Below are positions 13,149 to 24,690 of a DNA stretch of 64,000 nucleotides, piece by piece. Position numbers and translations under genes: made by a program. Each line of letters opens with the position of its first letter. Position 1 is the stretch's first letter. This DNA is from Nomia melanderi (taxonomy: Eukaryota; Arthropoda; Insecta; Hymenoptera; Halictidae): positions 13,273,660-13,337,659 of the forward strand of contig NC_134999.1 of NCBI RefSeq assembly GCF_051020985.1, in the 5' to 3' direction. Under the pieces are notes generated by a model. It did no database searches, was not told the DNA's origin, and worked only from the letters and a program-made list of their open reading frames with translations.

Positions 13149-13396
13149 TTAACCTTCTGCCCTCCAATGGCCACTCTCGATGTCCAACTGATTTAATAGA
13201 TACAAAATAATAAAATTCGATATTTCATAATAATCTTCGTATAATGCATCAATACGTGAGATATTAAAATAAAATAGCTTTGTTCCTTAACTTATGTGTG
13301 ATTTTTCGTTAAATTAATTTTAAGAAGTGTCACTTGTATCTCATGAGAAAATCTTCGGTATTTCTAATGAAAAACTTTTCGAGCACAAAGGGTTAA
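13149..13396. mobile_element. TTAA MITE, family A (248 bp)
   Basis: It begins TTAACCTTCTGCCCTCCAAT and ends CGAGCACAAAGGGTTAA. The interior shares the AATGCATCAATACGTGAGAT, AATAGCTTTGTTCCTTAA and TAAGAAGTGTC segments with the family A copy at 11050-11482. It is shorter because most of one mirrored half is missing. Non-coding. Confidence 0.7.
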
Positions 13397-15534
13397 GCAG
13401 ACGTTGAACTGCAAAAAGTTAGTTTTAGAAAGAAATATCGTGAAACAATCGAAAGTAAGAAATTGTTTTTATATTTCATTATTTACAATTTGACGGTTAA
13501 AGTCTGAAATAAATAATTCTTTAGTAATAAAAAAGCTAGAAGAATTATTATTCGACTGTACGATTAAGATCTTCGAGGAATCTTTCAAATATATTTTCCT
13601 AAATAAAAAATTTTCTTTCTAACTGTTTCAACGACCGTGAAATTGAAGGATAGAGTATTGATTCGACGCTGAGAAAATCTTCTTGGGAAGCGAGAACGAC
13701 GACATGTTCACCAAAGTGCACTAATAGCTCAGCTTAGGCATTATTTAACCTTTAATCGTCGGTTCACATGGTAAACGTTTAAATGGCAAGTCCAAGGTAT
13801 TTTCTCTACTTCATGTTACATTGAGGACATTTTTAAGTCAGCTCGAGGATATTGTTTAAAAGAAAAAAATCTTTCTAGAAAATATAATAAATACTTTAAA
13901 TTTCAACAACGAATGGAAATATTTTATTTCTAAATTTTTGGAATGTTAATAATAATAATAAAAGGAAGAATGGAAAAAATATAAATAAAACAAGAGTGCA
14001 TTAAATTAAATTAATAAGATTGGACACAAATAAATTTAATAATGAATTACGATACAATCGAATGCACTCAGCTATCGTGTCTCTCCATTGCTCGTCACTT
14101 CTACTGGCTACACGCACAATTTATATTACTATTATTCTCTCAGAGTTTGTTGCAAAAAATCTTGTTCTACATTTTCAACTTATTCTTTTTGCCACGTAGA
14201 ATAAACGCCGTGCGATTATATCCTTTAAAAAATGTTATTGTGACGTTAATTGTAAAACACGAAAGTCAGTGTGTTGAAATATACTCAGACAATTAGTCAT
14301 GTAGAGTAAATAAATTTAATTTGTTTGTCGGATTCAACACGTAGTACGCGCTTTAACCCACTAAAACTGTATATATTGAATCACGTAAAAAGTGAAAAAG
14401 AAATGAACAGGATAAGCACGAAGAATTTTTAAACATTCGACAAGACAACGTGCGAAAACGTGGTCGCAGATTTTTTTTAATTTATTTCTCACTCTGCTGT
14501 TCTTCTTTGAACACCTACAAGCTACAAGATCTACTGAATAATTCAGAACACATTACTTGTCAAGCAGAGGAAAAGTTCCTAAGCAATTAATTTTGAATTT
14601 GTGATTTAAGAAATTCACGTCTGATAAATTATTCCATTTTACGGGAGAATCTGACCGAAGCTAACAAACTTTTCCAATATTCTTCGATGTAACTCTACGA
14701 AATTCAGTGTAATGCGAAATTTGCATTTAAATGAGAGATAAACATATACAAGGCGTAACGATAATATATTTAGCAGCAATGGATTCAGCACAAAGAAGTA
14801 ATTAACAAATTTTTAGTGTGTATACATTTTATTATTAAAAAAGCCCTGAATCCCCGAAAAAACTTGAAGTTAAATGAAAGGATTTCTAATAGTAGTTCAA
14901 TGAAATTGGTGCTTTAAAGTATCTTCACAAAGTAAAAGGTTAAGTTAATCATAAGTAGTAGATATTTTGTGCAGTGCATAATGCAGCCTGACACAAAGTT
15001 ACCGACCACTTAAAAATTTCCTCGGGTTTGTGTACTAAGGCAAATGAAGCAAGAAATTTTTTTACGTGAATACATTATTTTTAAGGTGCGTTTGAAAAAG
15101 ATTAGAATACAAGTATAAATAGTATGTGAAACTTCAATGGTTGTTGTTCAACACAATTGGCCAACATTTTCCAATATTTTAAGCAGTAGTTTAATAAAAT
15201 CTATTGAATTAATATAATCCAATAAATAACTGAGTATAATCTAATATTAACATATAGTTACTGCAAAATTAAATTTATAGTAATTATAAAAAAAGTAAAA
15301 CAATGTCAATGGAACAAAAATGATTGAACTTGAAAGAGGTTTTGCTAAAAATTCTAAAACGTACCTTCGAACATCTTGACTAAAACTAGCGTTAAAAAAA
15401 TTAACTCTAAATTAACCTCACAAACCAATTCACTTTTCTCTATTCATTGCCTTGATACGACTGCAAGAATCCGTTATGGAACATATTTTTGCATTCGACA
15501 GACAACTCACAATTGCATGTTGGCATAAAACACC
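13397..15534. other. intergenic, nothing recognised
   Basis: AT-rich sequence. An 84-codon plus frame at 14042-14296 is hydrophobic and AT-driven, with no start context or relative that I can name. No repeats of note were seen. Confidence 0.45.
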
Positions 15535-15630
15535 AATAAATAAAACATCGAAGTAAAATAGCCTTGCTCTATATTTCTATACTAAATACTAAATATTTCT
15601 ATTGAAAATTTCTCGAGTGCAGTGGATTAA
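15535..15630. repeat. right-end fragment of a family A MITE
   Basis: AAAATAGCCTTGCTC, AATATTTCTATTGAAAATTTCTCGAGTGC and a closing GGATTAA match the right half of family A (compare 13290-13396 and 43840-43971). The left half is not identifiable. Confidence 0.5.
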
Positions 15631-15636
15631 ATACAA

Positions 15637-15868
15637 TTAACACGTTCGCTACCAGCGTCACATATTTATAGTGGCCGTAGTGCTATATTTTACATAATGA
15701 AAATTAAATTAATCCTATAGATATTGTTATTATATACTATAAACTACATTACATTTAGAAACTCAATGACTCGTTTCAATTTCATTTTTCAAATATTTTT
15801 AGAAGATTCATTAGATCGGAGAAAATATTATAGGGAACCGAAATAAGCGCTGGCAGCGAACGTGTCAA
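15637..15868. mobile_element. TTAA MITE, GCTACCAGC family
   Basis: The left end is TTAACACGTTCGCTACCAGC and the right end GCTGGCAGCGAACGTGTCAA; the right TTAA has mutated to TCAA. A second member with the same termini is at 51737-51986. Non-coding and short. Confidence 0.7.
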
Positions 15869-16073
15869 ACAATTCTTTATGCAGAGCCAAGTACGTGGCA
15901 GACAACGCGTTAAAAAGACAAAGGAGGGAAGCAGTGGCATAGAAGCTTCCGTCAGCGGTGCACCGGATGCAGCACTGATGTGAGGCGAACAGCTCTGTCG
16001 TTCCGCAGGAAGTCGTCTTCCAGAGCACTCAGCGGGGGCCAAGAAACAACGAAATTAGCCGTTCAGTACTCAC

Positions 16074-16287
16074 ATCGGGCAACTAGACGGAACTGTTGCT
16101 GCGCCCGGAAACGGATTTCGTGGCCACCGGAAGGATTCGCTGACTGACACGTGATCGCCGGACTACTCCTGGCCCAGCTCTTCTCGACACAAAACTCGGA
16201 AGTGGGTTCACTTCATACGCGCTTAGGAGGCGGCGTGCCGTTTTCCTCCGCGGTACAATATTCCAAACACGTGATACTAGGACGACT
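16074..16287 (-). promoter_or_regulatory. candidate core promoter product: untranslated first exon (minus)
   Basis: On the minus strand TATAAA occupies 16319-16314. An arthropod-type initiator TCAGT lies at 16289-16285, with its A (16287) 32 bases downstream, which is normal TATA-Inr spacing. The next 214 bases are CpG-rich and end at a strong donor, GAT|GTGAGTACT (boundary 16074/16073). No long frame fits, so it would be a non-coding first exon. Downstream exons were not found, so the gene is unknown and the call is an inference. Confidence 0.35.
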
Positions 16288-16313
16288 GAGCGAGTGCAAG
16301 ATACGAACCGAAC

Positions 16314-16319
16314 TTTATA
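16314..16319 (-). promoter_or_regulatory. TATA box (minus strand)
   Basis: TATAAA at the position expected for a start at 16287, at the edge of a CpG-dense island (about 15900-16650). The same island on the plus strand lacks a matching initiator. Confidence 0.35.
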
Positions 16320-16776
16320 AATGGTGGGAGAAAGTACAGAAGCAACTATCGTTGATCGGGGGGCCCCACGCTGCCAAAAGCTTGCCCGGGTACCTGGATT
16401 TTTAACGGACGCGACTTCGGCTGCCTACACAATGACCAGGATTATTACGCCGCTTTAGAAAGGATCACGGGGCTGGTCGTTCCATTTTTCGTTTTTTTCT
16501 CGCGTTTTTTTCCGGTGCCTCCGGCTTCTTGCCTCCCTTTGTCGGCCGATGTTGCGAGAGCCTCTCTACCCGTTGGGCTGCTCGGGACGTCAGCCTTTTG
16601 ATCTTCTGCGGTGGGGACACGTCGCAATTTTATTGGTAACACTTTCTCTAATCAGAGTTTCTTTTTCTTATGGTTCTTTTTCGTTTGCGTTGCTCTGCGA
16701 GGACAATTCTTTGTTGGATTAAAGGGGTTCGCTGAACTTTTCGGGTGTCTTGATAGATTAGCGTAAAAGTGTGTTT
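16320..16776. other. CpG-dense island, no gene
   Basis: GC-rich by the standard of the window, including a pyrimidine-rich run at 16470-16530. Short frames on both strands have no domain. It is probably promoter-proximal DNA belonging to the candidate minus-strand start at 16287. Confidence 0.4.
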
Positions 16777-17000
16777 GTTGGATGATACATGTTTTTATTA
16801 GCTTGTTCGTTGGATGATACATGTTTTTATTAGCTTGTTTTTTTTTATGATACAGAGTTTTATTAGCTTGTTTTTTTGATGATATAGAGTTTTATTAGCT
16901 TGTTTGTTGGATGATACATGTTTTTATTAGCTTGTTCGTTGGGTGGTACATGTATTTATTAGCTTGTTTGTTGGATAATACATATTTTGATTAGCTTGCT
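16777..17000. repeat. 32-bp minisatellite, about 7 copies
   Basis: Units begin GTTGGATGATACATG and continue TTTTTATTAGCTTGTT. Clear unit starts are at 16777, 16809, 16906, 16938 and 16970, all close to multiples of 32. Two middle units have lost GTTGG and read GATACAGAGTTTT or GATATAGAGTTTT. Non-coding. Confidence 0.85.
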
Positions 17001-18108
17001 TGTTTGTTTTTGGGTTGTTCGTGATAGTTTTCTGTACACATTTTTCATCAGATCGTTCCAGTGATTATCTAACTATTTTTGCGGATTGTTATATTAAGAG
17101 AGATTATATCTATATCTTGTCTTTAGTACAGTATAATCAAATTTGTATATGTTTTTCATGCATATCTACCTCGTGAGAAATAAATAATGTGATATATGGC
17201 AAGAAGAGTGTTAATTTTCTCAGAAAATTCTTGAAATAATTTGTTTAAAAAGAAATTGTGGGAATTGTGGAAATACAGTAAAGAATTGTCTCTGATCATA
17301 TCTATTTTATTGTTAATAAATAATAACTCATCTTTGATTAGTGTATATAGGGTATTGACACTTTTCTCCATACCAATAAGCATCAAGCAATTTCCAGTTA
17401 AATGACGAACAGATTACGGGGATATACTCTGTTGTTGAACAGCAATCATTCAATCCGTTGGCAGTAGTAATATGCAGCTACCTTAAATAGCAAATTGTAG
17501 GGCACTTCCATAGGAATACCCAATACGGAGGAATGTACGATTAAGAACCCGGTTACCGATTTGAGCACTGGCGGTGTTCCCTTCCGACCCAATTATAGGA
17601 TACGAGATTGATGTTCAATTACACTTGGTCTTTCTGTCAACCTCAAGGATAAGCGAACTGTAAGGTGGGTATTAGATCTAATGTATTAAACATTCTAAAT
17701 AAACTAATCGAATTTCCTTACATTACTTATTACTAAAATTAATAATTGCGAAAGCTTATGCGAAGTTGCATTTCTGTAAATAAATTAAAGAAATTGAAAT
17801 GAAAGGAAATTTCACCTTTCCTTCTCATTGCTTTTAATAAATCAAACAAAATTATAAATGCAAGCTAGTACAGTTTCATGATGCCAATTAATTTTCATTT
17901 CAATGTATTTCCGAACATGTTTATTAGAGACAAGGATATTTTCCGAAATCAATTCAAATTAGATACCATAATATCTGCAAAATATCAGACAGAATTTCTG
18001 AGAATCTAAAACAAAAATAGATCCGGGTGTCATGGTCTAACAGTCGAATTACAAGGACACGAATAGCTTCTACCGGGAATCCCTATTCCGAATTGGATTT
18101 CCCAATTC
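17001..18108. other. intergenic, nothing recognised
   Basis: AT-rich. A 76-codon minus frame (17156-17386) has no recognisable domain. No repeat or promoter structure is supported. Confidence 0.45.
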
Positions 18109-18304
18109 TTAACACTAGATTTACAGACATTTATTGTACAGTTTATTCTATTGTTCCCAGAAAGAAGTTCGCCCTCTAATAAAACATTATTAGGAACCAT
18201 AATCACGTAATTGCATCAATCAAAATCGACCCGAACATTTACCAAACAATGTTTATAACATTCAATATCAGTCAAATTGGCTCGTTCCGTAAATCTAGTG
18301 TTAA
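18109..18304. mobile_element. TTAA MITE, CACTAGATTTAC family, copy 1
   Basis: The left end is TTAACACTAGATTTACAGAC and the right end TTCCGTAAATCTAGTGTTAA. The 196-bp element is non-coding. A second copy in the same orientation is at 18913-19130. Confidence 0.75.
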
Positions 18305-18912
18305 CTGCGAGGTGAATCTCGCTACTAGTCAATCCATAAAGTATCTCAATCGGTTAGTAAATAAATTACCTTTCATCTATTCTAAAAAAGTAGATTAGTA
18401 AAGCATTGCTCGTTTATGAGATTGCTTTCGCTCGAGTTTACCGTCGTTATCGTTTATCGAGATCAGAGAGAAGGGACCAAAGGAGCAATGATGAAGGCAA
18501 CGATTACGATAAAGGTTGGCAAGGATTAGTAAACAATGAATCCTGGCAGTTTCATATAACGAGTTTATCTTTGATTAGAAGTCGCTGTTTTGTCTCAGGG
18601 CTGGAAGCTGATGATGTCCATGGATTTCGGCCGCAATGTTTGTAGGTTTGTCAGCTGACGTCGTCCGTTAGTCGCTGGAAAATGACATCTTTGGCAAAAT
18701 ATGCTTCTCGGCTTCCTCGATGATATTCCCTTCGGCGTGACAATGGAATTCAAATCTCGAATCGTTCTGCTATACGTATTGCAATCCCAAGGTTCCGTTT
18801 ACAACGTCACTCTTGTTCGAAAGCGCTTCTTCGAATGTGTCCACCGGCGCTCTTGCACTTTTGAAGTGTAGCGGCGACAAGATGGCGCCACGTCTTCGCC
18901 ACGTGTTCAGTT
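18305..18912. other. CpG-enriched unique stretch
   Basis: This lies between two copies of one MITE family. It contains an AAGATGGCGCC motif near 18880, similar to the YY1/Pho binding consensus, in a CpG-rich context (CGGCGACAAGATGGCGCCAC). A 79-codon plus frame at 18406-18645 has no recognisable domain. It may be regulatory DNA. Confidence 0.35.
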
Positions 18913-19130
18913 TTAACATTATATTTACTGACATTCACTGTACAGTTTGTTTTATCGTTCTTAGAAAAATTGTTATCCGTTCATTTAGATTTTAGAAATT
19001 GGAGGTTAGAGTAGACAGTTAGCATACATATTTACATAACTTCGTTAATAAAAATCACCCAAATATTTACTAAATAATGCTTATAAAATTCAATGAATCA
19101 AATTGACTCGTTCCGTAAATCTAGTGTTAA
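18913..19130. mobile_element. TTAA MITE, CACTAGATTTAC family, copy 2
   Basis: The right end TTCCGTAAATCTAGTGTTAA is identical to that of the copy at 18109-18304. The left end is decayed (TTAACATTATATTTACTGAC). Shared interior: CATT.ACTGTACAGTTT and AATAATG.TTATAA.ATTCAAT. Confidence 0.7.
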
Positions 19131-19842
19131 GTCACAAGTTTAGATGATTGGGTCGAGTGTCTAGGGTGAGCGTGGTTAGTTTAGAGTGAAAGCGAACTCT
19201 GAGAATGAAGAGAGAATTTTCGTAGGGATAAATCAGCGAGCGAATGGAGTTTGAAAGAGAGTACTGGTTGAGAAGCCATCGAGAGTCACGGGAGCTACGC
19301 GGATTGTTCCGACCGTCTCTACGAAAAAGTCTAGTCTTAACTACGAACTTTGCCTTCTTTCGTACCCTCTGACATCCCCGATTCCAATTCCGCCATTAGA
19401 GGTAACGAATGTTACCCCCTGCGCACTGAGTGGAAGAAGAACGACCGTGGGTGTGAGTGCAAGAGGCAGATGAGCTTTCTTGAGCGTGTGGACTTGTTAA
19501 CGGCGGAAAGTTTCGTTGCCTCAGTTGACGTGTGAGTCACACTGCGAGAGGACCCCGCCGCTACCTGGAAATTGCATAGCTGCACCACGATAAGCTGCAG
19601 GCCCCGGTTTACCGCTCCCAACGTTCGAGCGTCCTCTCCCCCGTCGTAAACCCAGGCGAAACTGTTACCATTCTTTCAGGGATCACCCGTCTCGCTTTGT
19701 TTCACGACGGAACAACTAACATGTAATAACATTCATTATTTTTCTACGTAGTTACTAAATGTTTATTAATGTTTAATGTAAGATGATCTTAGTGAAGGGA
19801 AAACCGAACGCTGTCGTGTGCGTTTCATCAATCGATCCCTTC
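19131..19842. other. CpG-enriched stretch, no gene
   Basis: Moderate CpG density at 19180-19700 with short overlapping frames on both strands and no domain. No paired promoter motifs were found. Confidence 0.4.
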
Positions 19843-20241
19843 TTAACCCATTAAGTCCCAGTGATCTATTAATAGATCACTCACTCTAAATTGTTATAGG
19901 CAATGTATATGTTAATAAATAATGTATCTAATAATTAGGATAAATATGAGTTAGTATTTAGAATGAATAAATTGAATTAGACGTTATTTCCAGATAAAAT
20001 TTATACTTCATTTAAAGTTTTGAAAATTTACAAAATGGTTTATGATTGCACTGCCGCGAGAAATTATTTATAAAATTTGAAATAACGAAGTTAAAATATT
20101 TGCAACTTGGAATTACAAAATAAATGTTTCCAGAATAAATGTTCCACTATTTTTCCAAGATAGTGTGGACACTCATTACTTGAAATACAGAGTTTCATCT
20201 AAAAATTCAAAAAAAGAATTTCATAGGACTTAATTATTTAA
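19843..20241. mobile_element. TTAA-flanked element 1 of a chain
   Basis: It starts TTAACCCATTAAGTCCCAGT and ends ATAGGACTTAATTATTTAA; the GGACTTAA segment mirrors TTAAGTCC. Next to the left end is a small palindrome (AGTGATCTATTAATAGATCACT) spanning about 19859-19880. The right TTAA (20238-20241) is also the left TTAA of the next element. Confidence 0.55.
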
Positions 20242-20488
20242 CCTTCTGCCTTATGATTTATTTCGTAACAATGATAGATACAATTATTTCATCATTAATA
20301 ATTGAGTTGAAAATGAAAACAATTTTATACTTATTCTACGTCTACGTTTGCTCCGAAGCTTAACCATTCATAAGAGAAAAGTAATATGCAATTTATTTTC
20401 AGTAACAATAAATAACAGTTAGATTTCTCAAATTCAGTTTAAAATATTCTTCACGAATCTGACACGACATTGTAGGTGAAAGGGTTAA
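20238..20488. mobile_element. TTAA MITE, family B, element 2 of a chain
   Basis: The left end is TTAACCTTCTGCCTTATGAT and the right end ACATTGTAGGTGAAAGGGTTAA. The interior has the family B marks: a CGTAACAATGATAGAT segment, TACGTCTACGTTTGCTCC and GAATCTGACACGACATT. It is in the opposite orientation to some other copies. Non-coding. Confidence 0.65.
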
Positions 20489-20710
20489 CCCATTGCCGCA
20501 TACTTTTACTTTTAAAATCGTGTCCAGAAACCCGGTTTTTTTTAATTGTTTGTTTTAACTTGTTCAAGTCATGAAAAATCATACACAAAATCAACAGTGT
20601 TATCTAGGCTGTTACGGAATTTTTGTTCAATGTATTACTAAAGAATAAATAAATGCATTAATAGTCCGTAAAATGGACGACTGTAGCCGTGGTTTGCGGC
20701 AATGGGTTAA
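20485..20710. mobile_element. TTAA MITE, CCCATTGCCGCA family, element 3 of a chain
   Basis: The left end TTAACCCATTGCCGCATAC is matched by GTTTGCGGCAATGGGTTAA on the right: near-perfect 16-nt inverted repeats including TTAA. It is 226 bp and non-coding. Confidence 0.75.
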
Positions 20711-20850
20711 CCCTTTGCACTCGAAAGTTTTTCACGTGTAATATTTTATACTTTCTAATTAGGCGTAGACAAGATTGTTTAAAATAAATTTAAAGAGAAA
20801 TCTTCAAGCTCATATTTCACGTATTGATACAGTATACAAAGGTTAATGGT
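20707..20850. repeat. family A half-element, element 4 of a chain
   Basis: TTAACCCTTTGCACTCGAAA is the cleanest family A left end in the window. It is followed by the interior words GGCGTAGACAAGA and TTCACGTATTGATACAGTAT seen in the longer copies. No right end was found, so this is a truncated or half element. Confidence 0.6.
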
Positions 20851-23800
20851 AAATATTGTAGTATCGAGAATATTTATTGCAGGATGAATGGTTTGTTGTG
20901 CGTGCGTGAGGGCGACCAGGTCATATTGCGACGGACCGGCGCCGGGATGTTTGGGAAATAGTGTGACTGCGTTTAGACAATTTCGAGTGGCTGAAAGAAT
21001 GCGAGGAAGAGTATCTGGAACTGAGCGACTGAACCGTGAGAAAAGTGTGTACGTGACTGCGTGAGTTTTGACTATGGACGGAAGATGCGAGTGAGAAGGG
21101 TGCAAGGGTGAGAAAGATAGAGCGAATGGGGGTGTGTGATAAAAGCGAGTGGAAATGCGTGCAGGAGGACACATTTTGGTGAGCGACAGCGGAGTAGAAC
21201 ATTTTTGGTGCGAGAGTCGTGTGTTGTATATTTTACGTGTTGTCCGTATTATTTCCTTTATCTTATTAAATATATTATTGTTTTCCTAATTCTCTTTTTA
21301 CTAAAGATCCACATTTTCAAATATCATCTAATAGTAAACCACCACCGATATACTATAATATCAAAGTTTATAATTTCGCTGGATTAAATCATCTGGCGAA
21401 TGGGAGTCGCAGAAGAGTAATATTTAAACCAAGTTTTTACCATTTCATTATTCAACCCATAAAATCCTGCCTTACGTTATTGTGACAAAACAAAATTCCA
21501 TAGTTGCAAAAAGTTTCTCTTCGATTTACCGACGCCATTTAAGTAACTTAACTAAACAACGACGAACTATAAGATAATAGTTTTTTGTGAATATTCTAAA
21601 CATCGGCAATTTTCAATGGTATTTTATAATTTGCTGTCAGGAAAATGAATTGAATAAAGAAAATATTCTCGAAAATGTGCCTGTGCATGCGACACAAATG
21701 AAATGAAACTTCATTAGGATCAATTACTCGGCAGAATGTTTAAACGATTGATTTTATTCGGGTCTCATTCGTTTGTCCAGATACCGGGTCATTAGTTATC
21801 CTGTTTACGGTACACACAGCTTCGGAAACTTGTGAATACGGTCACCGCTGCAAAGTGCATATTCAACGTGGCGTTCTATTGGCGTTTCGGTTCAGCGGGA
21901 ACGCCGCTGAGGCCGCAAAAATATTTGTTCCGTTTTCGGTATGAATATCGATAGCTCTTCCGAACGGAATCGTTTTAATCCTGTCGTGACAGTATTTGTT
22001 TTTCTATAATTCGATTTATTTCTATCGCTGCAATAAAACAACTTCGACAACTTGGAATTAGTGGCACATCGTTAGTTGCAAAGGAAATTGTATGAAACAA
22101 AAACTTTTATTACGAAAGCTGAACGAATTGTTGATTACTACTGCAATCATCTAGTCGTTTCACCAATGCCACTTATTTTCTAATGTATAACTGTTACGAA
22201 CTTCCGTTAGAGACTATTTAAATAAACATGAATTTTAAATTTATCTTAATCTGCGAAGGTTTATATACTCTTCATTTCTGTTGACAGAAAATATTCAATA
22301 CTCCTTTGACCAGTTAGTTGTATTGTCCTTTTTTAAAAGTGTGTACCTAAATTGCTTATTGCGCTTATTGCCAGGATTTTTCATTATAATCAATATATAT
22401 ATATATATAAATATTGTTATAAATTGTTATAAATTGTTATAAATTATATATATATACAATTTATAAGTATTTTTATATTTTTCATTTATATAAATATGTA
22501 AATATTGTTAGATTCTTGAAATTTACAAATATACCTCAGTTTTCATTCAAACGTTCCGTTGAAAATTGTAATAGTAAATGTCAACTACTTTCTACGCATA
22601 GCGCAAAAAATGGCCATTTTTTCATGTCGAGCATACTCGCCATAAACAGAAAATTCGTTAAGAAGAAATATCACGGAAGATACCGAACTGCTGAACTTTT
22701 CAAAACACTTCCCAGAACTTTGTATCCGCAGGTCGTTAATCTCGTCTTAAGCCATTCCCGTTTAGATGACGAAACCATCCCAATTAAGTGTTTATATATT
22801 CCAGTACAAGTACGCAACAGGCTGATGGGGAATCCCGCCTTTGAAATGCGTGACGCACCATGGGAAAAATGAATAGAATTATACGCAACGGTCTTTCGAT
22901 CGAACGTTTCCTAGAAATGCTCGTGAGAGTGGATTACGTAAGGGTGCGTTACGATTCTAATGTGTCCCCAGCGTGAAGAAACGAATGCTCGAACCGTATT
23001 CTCACGAAATTGAACCGCGTCTGGCTTCGATCGATTGCATCGTCGCGACTCGAGCAAACGAACCGTGGAAGCGTTTGTAGGCTTAACGTCGAAAGTGCAT
23101 TATAAATTAACCGTGTGTCCTTTCAATGGGCCTTGGTACTTTCCTATCGCGTAAAGAACAGGGCGATATAAAGAGTGGGTTAGCAACATGTGACGAGGCT
23201 AAGAGAACCGGCGCTTATTAAAGATATACAAAGAAATTACAATATTCCGTGTTTCATACAGTAGACCATTTACCTGTTAACGACTATACGAAATTGAAAT
23301 TCAATGAAATTCGAAGCCATGCCTAGCATTTATTCTTTATGAAAAGTAAATGACGACTAATAGATTTCAATCGGATAAGTGGGAGAGGAATAGTCCACTT
23401 TTTCTAAAAGAACCATTAAGGCAAAGGCAGTAATTGACCTGGCACCAACAGTTGACCACTTGTCAGAAAAACGTGGAAAATAAGGTTCTTAAAAGTAATA
23501 TCTTTCCATAAAGGCGCTCAAAAATGTAGTTTCTCATATTAATAAACCTACCAGATCAAGAAAAAGTCGAAACATTTTCTGTTCCTGAATTAGATTTTAT
23601 ACGGAATTAACTTTTCACTCGTATGAAATTAAATTAAATTAATCACCTTTAGTGTTTTTGGTTTCACTATAGGTGGTCGACTGCTAACCAACATAGGTCA
23701 GTTACTAGTTTTCTCGTTTTCAAGGATGGTCAACTTCCGACGCAAGCATCGAATGTTCAAAAATGTCTCTAAAATTTGTATAACACAACTATTTCAAAAA

Positions 23801-24253
23801 GTTCGCTTTGCTACATAATGTAACAAGCTCAAACAGCATTTCCACGTATAGAGTCTCTCTATTTAATAGAGTATCAAGCGTTTGCTATTATTCATGGAGG
23901 CAATTTTTCTTATCTGACCAACTACTTGATTTTACCTTACATCATAAGTATCATTGATAACAAAAAAATATATATTCATGAAAGTAAATACATATAGAAA
24001 CAGAAAATACAAATATTTGACAATTCAAATGAGATCCAACCATCTCACTCCAAATTACCCTACTTTTCATCCATTTTTATACATTGTAGTCGATTATATT
24101 CTTCTTACTGAATCTACAAAGCTGCCTCAATGATCAGACCGCCGAAGGAAACCAGGTTGGATGACTTTAATAATCTCGTTACAAAGAAACCAGCATGTAC
24201 TCTTTCCGAGGAACGTGGACCAGCAACAGGTCCACGAAGTGAAACGTTGAACT
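20851..24253. other. intergenic block
   Basis: 20880-21220 is purine-rich and CpG-containing on the plus strand. 21800-21980 and 22860-23100 are CpG-enriched. 22391-22465 is an AT-repeat stretch. A 118-codon plus frame at 22516-22872 resembles no family I know and I do not call it. No gene is supported. Confidence 0.4.
22391..22465. repeat. AT tract with a 10-bp repeat
   Basis: Alternating TA on both sides encloses three direct copies of the 10-mer AAATTGTTAT. The flanking TA runs make the whole region roughly self-complementary. Confidence 0.75.
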
Positions 24254-24690
24254 ATGCTGCGCCAAGAGCGCATACTAATTCACTTTTACTCGAAAATTTA
24301 CAATGCCGGTGGAGAAGCTGCGGCGCAGCCTAGGGTAGCCGCGGGAGAACAGGAAACGCGCGTGCTCCGCAAAAGAAAGACACGTGTTCCGACAGATCGT
24401 ATCAGGAACTGTTGGAGCCGCTCCGCGTTGCGTACCCGAAACCGCAAGAAACGCAAAATTGGACCCAAACGCGTGCAATTTCTTTTCCCGCGTTCTCGTA
24501 ATTGCGAGTGTTTTGCGATCGGGTCGAGCGTACTTGACACTGATTATACCGGTCCGCTCTCGCAGTTCTCCGCGGAAGCACAAAAAAATATTTCTTTTGT
24601 GTTGCGCCGGGGATCAACAAACCAGAGCCCGCCTTCTTCTCGTTGAGATATACCTCGCAGCGGTGACACAGATCGCGCGTGCCCTCTAAC
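24254..24690. other. CpG-dense island
   Basis: One of the densest CpG stretches in the window. Frames are open on all sides (up to 130 codons on plus, 102 on minus), which is what GC-rich DNA produces when stop codons are rare. They carry no domain and mainly encode Arg, Ser and Ala. It is most likely a promoter or CpG-rich 5' region. Confidence 0.4.

Noticed and set aside
20779..21420. Possible LTR retrotransposon: purine-rich stretch followed by TGGCGAATGGGAGTCG, resembling a primer-binding site
   Set aside because: The sequence does not fit the acceptor-stem length of a tRNA 3' end, no second LTR or gag/pol frame exists, and the long minus frames are low-complexity Ser/His peptides.
22516..22872. 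118-codon plus-strand open frame
   Set aside because: No recognisable domain and average composition for the region; no supporting exon structure.
24254..24646. 130-codon plus and 102-codon minus frames
   Set aside because: Overlapping open frames on both strands within a CpG-dense island, Arg/Ser-rich, best explained by base composition.
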